Shown: positions 59,390 to 64,000 of the stretch, one piece after another
Layout: every line of letters begins with the position of its first letter
How positions within the stretch are numbered: position 1 is the stretch's first letter
Source of the DNA: Clostridia bacterium
Lineage (GTDB): Bacteria; Bacillota; Clostridia; Christensenellales; Aristaeellaceae
Length of the DNA stretch: 64,000 nt
Assembly (NCBI GenBank): GCA_900769075.1
Contig: CAAGFE010000060.1
Span: 62,001-126,000 of the forward strand
Direction: 5' to 3'
Made by a program: the position numbers and the translations under genes
The notes under the pieces: model-generated
Seen by the model: the letters and a program-made list of their open reading frames with translations, nothing else
Databases searched by the model: none
What the model was told of the DNA's origin: nothing

Positions 59390-61195
59390 TTGTCTGACAG
59401 GCTTTCAAAAATTCGCAATTTCTGCATCATTGCCCACATTGACCACGGTAAGTCCACCCTGGCGGATCGCATCCTGGAGATGACCGGCGTGTTCGAGAAG
59501 CGCGAGATGACCGAGCAGATTCTTGACTCCATGGAGCTGGAGCGGGAGCGCGGCATCACCATCAAATCCAAGGCCGTCCACATGAAGTACAAGGCCAGGG
59601 ACGGTGAAACCTACACCCTCAACCTCATCGATACCCCCGGTCATGTTGACTTCACCTATGAGGTCAGCCGTGCGCTGGCGGCCTGTGAGGGCGCGCTGTT
59701 GGTGGTGGACGCCACCCAGGGCATCGAGGCCCAGACCCTCGCCAACGTCTACATGGCCCTGGACGCCGATCTGGAGATCATTCCCGTCATCAACAAAATT
59801 GATCTGCCCAGCGCCCAGCCGGAGGAAGTGAAGGCAGAGATCGAGGATGTGATCGGCCTGGACACGTCGGAAGCCCCCTGCGTGAGCGCCAAAACCGGCC
59901 TGAACATCGAAGATGTGCTGGAGGCCGTGGTGAAGCATGTTCCCTGCCCCGACGGGGATGAGGAGGCTCCCCTGCAGGCGCTGATCTTCGATGCGTTCTA
60001 TGACAACTATCGTGGCGCGATCTGCTTCGTCCGCGTGAAGGAAGGCACCTTGCGTGCCGGCATGCGCATGAAGCTCATGGCGGCCGGCGGCGAATTTGAC
60101 GTGGTGGAGGTCGGCACCTTCAACCCCGGGTATCAGCCCTGCGATGAGCTGAAGTCCGGCGACGTGGGCTATGTGGCGGCATCCATCAAGGACGTGCGCG
60201 AAACCCGCGTGGGCGACACCATCACCGATGCGGCCCGTCCGGCGGAAAAGCCCCTGCCCGGCTACCGTCAGGTGACCCCCATGGTGTACTGCGGCGTGTA
60301 TCCCGCCGACGGCGCCGATTACCCTGCCCTGAAGGATGCGCTGGAAAAGCTGCGCATGAACGACGCGTCCCTGTCCTTCGAGCCGGAAACCTCCATCGCG
60401 CTGGGCTACGGCTTCCGCTGCGGCTTCCTGGGCCTTTTGCACATGGACATCATCACCACCCGCCTGGAGCGCGAATGGGACCTCAACCTGGTGACCACTG
60501 CTCCCAGCGTCATCTACCGCGTCACCAAGACCGACGGCTCCGTGGTCAGCATTGACAATCCCTCCAACCTGCCGCCGATCGGCGAGATCAGCATGATGGA
60601 GGAACCCTTTGTACACGCGACGATTTACACGCCCCAGGACGCGGTCGGCGCGATCATGGATCTGTGCCAGGACAAGCGCGGTGTCTTCCTGGACATGCAG
60701 TACGAGGGCAGCCGCATCAAGCTGAACTATGAGCTGCCCCTCAATGAAATCATCTTCGAGTTCTTTGACCAGATCAAGTCCCGCAGCAGGGGCTATGCGT
60801 CCTTTGATTATGAGCTGAAGGATTACCGCGAGAGCGACCTGGTCAAGCTGGACATCCTGCTCAACGGCGATCTCTGCGACGCATTCTCCATCATCTGCCA
60901 CCGGGACAAGGCCTACGCCCGCGGCCGCAACATCGCCGAGAAGCTCAAGGACGTCATCCCGCGCCAGATGTTCGAGATTCCGATCCAGGCGGCCATCGGC
61001 GGTAAGGTCATCGCCCGCGAAACGGTCAAGGCCATGCGCAAGGACGTGCTGGCCAAGTGCTACGGCGGCGACATCAGCCGCAAGAAAAAGCTCCTGGAAA
61101 AACAGAAGGAAGGCAAGAAGCGCATGCGCCAGTTCGGCACGGTTCAGGTGCCCTCGGAAGCCTTCCTCGCCGTGCTCAAGATGGACGCGGATTAA
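59390..61195 (+). CDS. lepA: Elongation factor 4 (LepA)
   Basis: The 601-residue translational GTPase has G1 AHIDHGKS, G3 DTPGHVD and G4 NKID. It has the EF-G-like domain arrangement without domain IV and the LepA C-terminal domain (YGGDISRKKKLLEKQKEGKKRMRQFG). The length is exactly typical. The start is a TTG at 59390 with GGAGG 9 bases upstream; no suitable ATG is nearby. LepA binds ribosomes in elongation/biogenesis. A YpsA-family gene follows by 26 bases. Confidence 0.97.
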   Translation: MSDRLSKIRNFCIIAHIDHGKSTLADRILEMTGVFEKREMTEQILDSMELERERGITIKSKAVHMKYKARDGETYTLNLIDTPGHVDFTYEVSRALAACEGALLVVDATQGIEAQTLANVYMALDADLEIIPVINKIDLPSAQPEEVKAEIEDVIGLDTSEAPCVSAKTGLNIEDVLEAVVKHVPCPDGDEEAPLQALIFDAFYDNYRGAICFVRVKEGTLRAGMRMKLMAAGGEFDVVEVGTFNPGYQPCDELKSGDVGYVAASIKDVRETRVGDTITDAARPAEKPLPGYRQVTPMVYCGVYPADGADYPALKDALEKLRMNDASLSFEPETSIALGYGFRCGFLGLLHMDIITTRLEREWDLNLVTTAPSVIYRVTKTDGSVVSIDNPSNLPPIGEISMMEEPFVHATIYTPQDAVGAIMDLCQDKRGVFLDMQYEGSRIKLNYELPLNEIIFEFFDQIKSRSRGYASFDYELKDYRESDLVKLDILLNGDLCDAFSIICHRDKAYARGRNIAEKLKDVIPRQMFEIPIQAAIGGKVIARETVKAMRKDVLAKCYGGDISRKKKLLEKQKEGKKRMRQFGTVQVPSEAFLAVLKMDAD

Positions 61196-61221
61196 CCCGA
61201 CATTCTCAAGGAGGCATGCCT

Positions 61222-61863
61222 GTGCCGACCTATCAGCGACTCTCCTGGCATGGCCCGCGGGAGACATCGGAACACGCAAAAGCGGCTGACGTTCTGTGTC
61301 AGCCGCCTTCCTGCTTCGGCCCGGGGACAGCGGATGACCCCTACGCCCTGCGCACCCTGGACAACCGCCCCCATACGGTTTGCTTCACCGGGCATCGCGT
61401 TCTCAGCCGGGAGGATGAACCCTGCCTGGCCCAGCTTTCACCCCTGCTGGAGCTGCTCTACCAGCGCGGATATCGGGACTTCCTGTGCGGCGGCGCCCTG
61501 GGCTTTGATCTGTATGCGGCGGAGCGAATCATCCGCCTGCGGGAGAAGCATCCCGACGTGCGGCTGATTTTCTGCCTCCCCTGTGCGGATCAATCCTCCA
61601 GATGGAAAAAAGCAGACTGCTCGCATTACGAACGTCTGCTCTATCTCAGCGATGAAACCCGCGTCCTCTCGCCCCGGTATTACGATGGGTGCATGCAGGC
61701 CCGGAACGCATACATGGTGGATCGCAGCTATGTCTGCGTGGCCTACATGGCCCATCTTCGCGGCGGAACGCTGTCCACCGTGCGCTACGCCCTTTCCCAG
61801 GACGTACCGGTGGTGAACATCGCTGTGCCCGGCGCGGTGGCGGAATACCGTCAGAGTTTGTGA
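61222..61863 (+). CDS. YpsA/DUF1273-like SLOG-fold protein
   Basis: From the GTG at 61222, with AAGGAGG at 7 bases, the product has 213 residues. The fold motif CFTGHR and the nucleotide-type loop GGALGFDLYAAE match the DUF1273 (YpsA) branch of the SLOG superfamily, which includes cell-division-linked YpsA of Bacillus. The first 45 residues are extra and polar. It is coupled to lepA upstream, and its last 13 bases overlap the convergent DUF1622 gene. Ligand and role are unproven. Confidence 0.87.
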   Translation: MPTYQRLSWHGPRETSEHAKAADVLCQPPSCFGPGTADDPYALRTLDNRPHTVCFTGHRVLSREDEPCLAQLSPLLELLYQRGYRDFLCGGALGFDLYAAERIIRLREKHPDVRLIFCLPCADQSSRWKKADCSHYERLLYLSDETRVLSPRYYDGCMQARNAYMVDRSYVCVAYMAHLRGGTLSTVRYALSQDVPVVNIAVPGAVAEYRQSL

Positions 61864-62207
61864 CCTTCCCGGAGCTGCTCTTCACGCTTCTCCTCCACGC
61901 TGATTTCCCAGTGGATCAGCAGCGTGAGCGCGGCGCGCAGAACAATGATGGCGCCAAGCGTCAGCAGCTCCGTCCACTCGCGGACGATGACAGTACGCAG
62001 CACCTCGCCGCCCAGCTTGAATTCCAGCGCCAGGGCAATGCCCTCCGCCAGGTGCAGGCGCAGATGCTCATCCCTGCGGAAATAGCCGACGATTCCCTTC
62101 GTCACGGTGATCAGCAGAATGACAATGCCTGCCAGTTCCGTTGCGACAATACCAATCTGCGCGACGAAATGGACGATCTTCTCCAGAATCAAGATGACCT
62201 GTTCCAT
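61851..62207 (-). CDS. DUF1622 membrane protein
   Basis: The 118-residue protein has an N-terminal helix (about 14-38) and another at about 80-98. The sequence ELAGIVILLITVTKGI and the LGGEVLRTVIVREWTELLTLGAIIVLRAALT segment fit the DUF1622 family of small integral membrane proteins. It is transcribed from its own consensus promoter, divergent from hemW. Function unknown. Confidence 0.88.
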   Translation of the reverse strand: MEQVILILEKIVHFVAQIGIVATELAGIVILLITVTKGIVGYFRRDEHLRLHLAEGIALALEFKLGGEVLRTVIVREWTELLTLGAIIVLRAALTLLIHWEISVEEKREEQLREGHKL

Positions 62208-62228
62208 ATTCCATCCCTCCCTGTTGGC

Positions 62229-62257
62229 ATTATACTACATAAATCGCATTTCGCCAA
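62229..62257 (-). promoter_or_regulatory. Promoter of the DUF1622 gene
   Basis: TTGGCG, a 17-base spacer and TATAAT on the minus strand, about 20 bases before the ATG at 62207. Confidence 0.7.
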
Positions 62258-62278
62258 CCCTTTTTTTGCAGGTGAAAC

Positions 62279-63439
62279 ATGGAGCTTTACATTCACATTC
62301 CCTTCTGCCGGCAGAAATGCCGCTACTGTGATTTTGCCTCCTGGGCCGGGCAGGAAAACATGATGGACGCTTATGTGGACGCGCTGCTCCGCGAGGCGGA
62401 CGCCATGGCTGCCTATGCAAAGGATACCCCTGTGCAGACGGTTTATATCGGCGGCGGAACGCCTTCCATCCTCCCTGCGGATTTGCTCAAGCGGCTTCTT
62501 TCCGGGCTGCGGGAGCGATTCATCCTGGCCCCGGGGATGGAGTTCACCTCCGAGGCGAACCCCGGCACGCTCACGCATGACTGGCTGGAGGCTGCGCTGG
62601 AGGGCGGCGTGAACCGGCTGTCCCTTGGCATGCAGGCTGTTCAGCCCATGCTGCTGAGGATGCTGGGACGCATTCATAGCTTTGCGGACGTGGAAAGCTC
62701 CGTCCGGCTGGCAAGGCAAATGGGCGTTGAGAACCTGAACCTGGATCTGATGTTCGGCCTGCCCGGGCAGACGGTGGACATGTGGCGGGATACGCTGGAT
62801 GCGGCGCTCTCCCTGGGTGTTGAGCATCTGAGCTGCTACGGGCTGATTCCGGAGGACGGAACGCCCCTCAAGCGCGACCTGGATGCAGGCCGCCTGGCGC
62901 TGCCCGATGAGGAGGACGAACGCCGCATGTACGACGACACGCTTGCCATCCTGGCCGGTCAGGGTTTTGTGCAGTATGAGATCAGCAATTTTGCAAGGCC
63001 CGGGCGAGCCTGCCGGCACAACATCGGCTATTGGAAGCGCGTGCCCTACATCGGTCTGGGAGCATCGGCTGCATCCTTCCTGCCCACCAGAAGCGGCGGG
63101 CTGCGCCTGACCAATCCTGCGGGGATTCGGGATTACATCGCCATGGTGGATGAACAGGCCTGGCGTCGGCGGGAGCGTATCTCCCTCCTGCCGGAGGACG
63201 CCCGGTTTGAATCGCTGATGCTTGGGCTTCGCATGACGGAAGGAGTCAGCGAAAAGGCGTTCAAAGCGATGCACGGCTTGACGCTGGAGGATTACTGCGG
63301 AGAAACCCTGCGTCAGCAGGAGCGCCGGGGGCTGATGGCGCATCGGGACGGATATTGGGCGCTCACCCGGCGCGGGATGGATGTGCAGAACGCCATCCTG
63401 GTGGAAATCCTGGAAGCGGTCGAAAAAGAAGCGGACTGA
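62279..63439 (+). CDS. hemW: Radical SAM heme chaperone HemW
   Basis: The 386-residue protein has the radical SAM motif CRQKCRYCDF (Cys10, Cys14, Cys17) with the HemW-type CDF ending. IGGGTPSIL, EANPGTLT, NRLSLGMQ and GRACRHNIGYW are further family motifs. It is not the coproporphyrinogen oxidase HemN, which has a different fourth Cys context (CxxxCxxCxC). HemW binds heme and delivers it to cytochromes; in anaerobes the annotation is by homology. An AGGTGA Shine-Dalgarno precedes the ATG. Confidence 0.95.
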   Translation: MELYIHIPFCRQKCRYCDFASWAGQENMMDAYVDALLREADAMAAYAKDTPVQTVYIGGGTPSILPADLLKRLLSGLRERFILAPGMEFTSEANPGTLTHDWLEAALEGGVNRLSLGMQAVQPMLLRMLGRIHSFADVESSVRLARQMGVENLNLDLMFGLPGQTVDMWRDTLDAALSLGVEHLSCYGLIPEDGTPLKRDLDAGRLALPDEEDERRMYDDTLAILAGQGFVQYEISNFARPGRACRHNIGYWKRVPYIGLGASAASFLPTRSGGLRLTNPAGIRDYIAMVDEQAWRRRERISLLPEDARFESLMLGLRMTEGVSEKAFKAMHGLTLEDYCGETLRQQERRGLMAHRDGYWALTRRGMDVQNAILVEILEAVEKEAD

Positions 63440-63470
63440 CCTGTTGCGAAGCAAGTCAGTCCGTCTTTGC
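63432..63470. terminator. Bidirectional terminator between hemW and ppk
   Basis: CGGACTGAC/GTCAGTCCG stem spanning the hemW stop, with a 14-base loop. A TCTTTGCG tract follows on plus and CTTCTTTTTC on minus. It serves convergent genes. Confidence 0.78.
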
Positions 63471-63471
63471 G

Positions 63472-64000
63472 TTATTTGGTCTGTGCTGCCATGCGGTAGG
63501 CTTCATCATAGAGCCAGTTCTGGCTGCTCAAGGGTGTTTGGACGCCGGGATAGCGGCGGCGGTAATTCCCATCCGGCTGCTGCTCCCTGGCCTGGACATT
63601 GTCCCGCCAGATCACATCGAAGATCCGGGCGATGCGCGCCTTGCAATCCTCATCCAGAATGGGCGTGGCAACCTCCACGCGGCGGAGGGTGTTGCGGGTC
63701 ATCCAGTCGGCGGAGGAAATGTAGTACCGGGCTTCCTCGCCTTCCCCGAAGATGTAGATCCGGCTGTGCTCCAGGAAGCGCCCCACCACGCTGACGATGC
63801 GGATGTTGTCCGTCTCCCCTGACACGCCGCCCCGCAGGCAGCAGATGCCGCGGACGATCATATCAATCTGCACACCGGCCTGGCTGGCCTCAATCAGCTT
63901 GTCGATCAGCGTCTTGTCGGTCAGGCTGTTCATCTTCAGCCGGATATAGCCGCGCTGACCCGCCTCGGCCTTGGCGATCTCGCCGTCAATCATGTCGATC
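63472..64000 (-). CDS. ppk1: Polyphosphate kinase 1, C-terminal part (5' end outside window)
   Basis: The visible 175 or so residues match the C-terminal phospholipase-D-like domain of Ppk1. EIAKAEAGQRGYIRLKMNSLTDKTLIDKLIEASQAGV is followed by DMIVRGICCLRGGVSGETDNI, GRFLEHSRIYIFG and YISSADWMTRNTLRRVEV, which are nearly invariant in the family. The N-terminus and catalytic His autophosphorylation site lie beyond the right edge. It makes polyphosphate from ATP. Convergent with hemW. Confidence 0.95.
   Translation of the reverse strand, partial: IDMIDGEIAKAEAGQRGYIRLKMNSLTDKTLIDKLIEASQAGVQIDMIVRGICCLRGGVSGETDNIRIVSVVGRFLEHSRIYIFGEGEEARYYISSADWMTRNTLRRVEVATPILDEDCKARIARIFDVIWRDNVQAREQQPDGNYRRRYPGVQTPLSSQNWLYDEAYRMAAQTK

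Noticed and set aside
1..64000. CRISPR arrays, insertion sequences, prophage, tRNA or rRNA genes
   Set aside because: No direct-repeat arrays, transposases, integrases, attachment sites or tRNA-like cloverleaf signatures were noticed on either strand. A tRNAscan run would be decisive for tRNAs.

Overview
This 64 kb window reads as chromosomal core of a GC-rich, low-mobility member of the Clostridia. Sporulation-associated genes (spoVT, a SpoVB-type flippase, yabN/mazG, rqcP), an Rnf respiratory complex, pyruvate phosphate dikinase, a methionyl T-box leader and Gram-positive style Shine-Dalgarno sites and sigma-A promoters all point that way. A Christensenellales/Aristaeellaceae-like lineage is possible, but that is inference. 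No insertion sequences, prophage, tRNA, rRNA or CRISPR arrays were seen.

Layout. (1) 1-11806, minus strand: a ten-gene peptide-import and murein-peptide catabolism operon: oppA-oppB-oppC-oppD-oppF, alanine racemase, M20 amidohydrolase, M55 D-aminopeptidase, S66 LD-carboxypeptidase, and a penicillin-binding-type serine hydrolase cut by the window edge. OppC carries an extra extracytoplasmic SH3b-like domain. A transglutaminase-like protein (11989-13377) and a DmpA-type P1 peptidase (13443-14453) lie upstream, each with its own promoter. (2) 14613-20220, plus strand: spoVT, spoVB, yabN/mazG, hup, rqcP and fused ispDF. (3) 20290-27410, minus: a GH127-like protein, a tRNA-dihydrouridine synthase, then three consecutive large secreted proteins of unknown family. 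(4) 27549-31769, minus: upp and a QueG-like Fe-S protein; lgt, a second serine hydrolase and recX. (5) 31945-40136: a small membrane protein (plus), ppdK, and an rnfCDEAB operon that has no rnfG. (6) 40294-51668, minus: fruK-like kinase, GNAT, alpha/beta hydrolase, a membrane-anchored MurF-like ligase, ddl, a DUF4870-like protein, dxs, tlyA, nadK, argR, recN. (7) 51796-55717, minus: tatD and metG under a T-box, a GNAT, and a 6S RNA gene with a perfect consensus promoter. (8) 55780-59158, minus: recQ, a TPM-domain protein and a zinc-ribbon membrane protein. (9) 59390-64000: lepA and a YpsA/DUF1273 protein (plus), a DUF1622 protein (minus), hemW (plus) and the C-terminal part of ppk (minus).

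Themes. Cell-wall D-amino-acid metabolism recurs: import and breakdown of murein peptides, alanine racemase, Ddl, MurF, LD-carboxypeptidase and DD-peptidase-like hydrolases. The most interesting items are the Opp-murein operon with its SH3b-bearing permease, the tandem secreted family at 20290-24727, the Rnf operon lacking rnfG, and the membrane-tethered MurF. The two non-coding RNAs, the 6S RNA and the metG T-box, are well supported from sequence. Start sites were chosen mainly from Shine-Dalgarno spacing.
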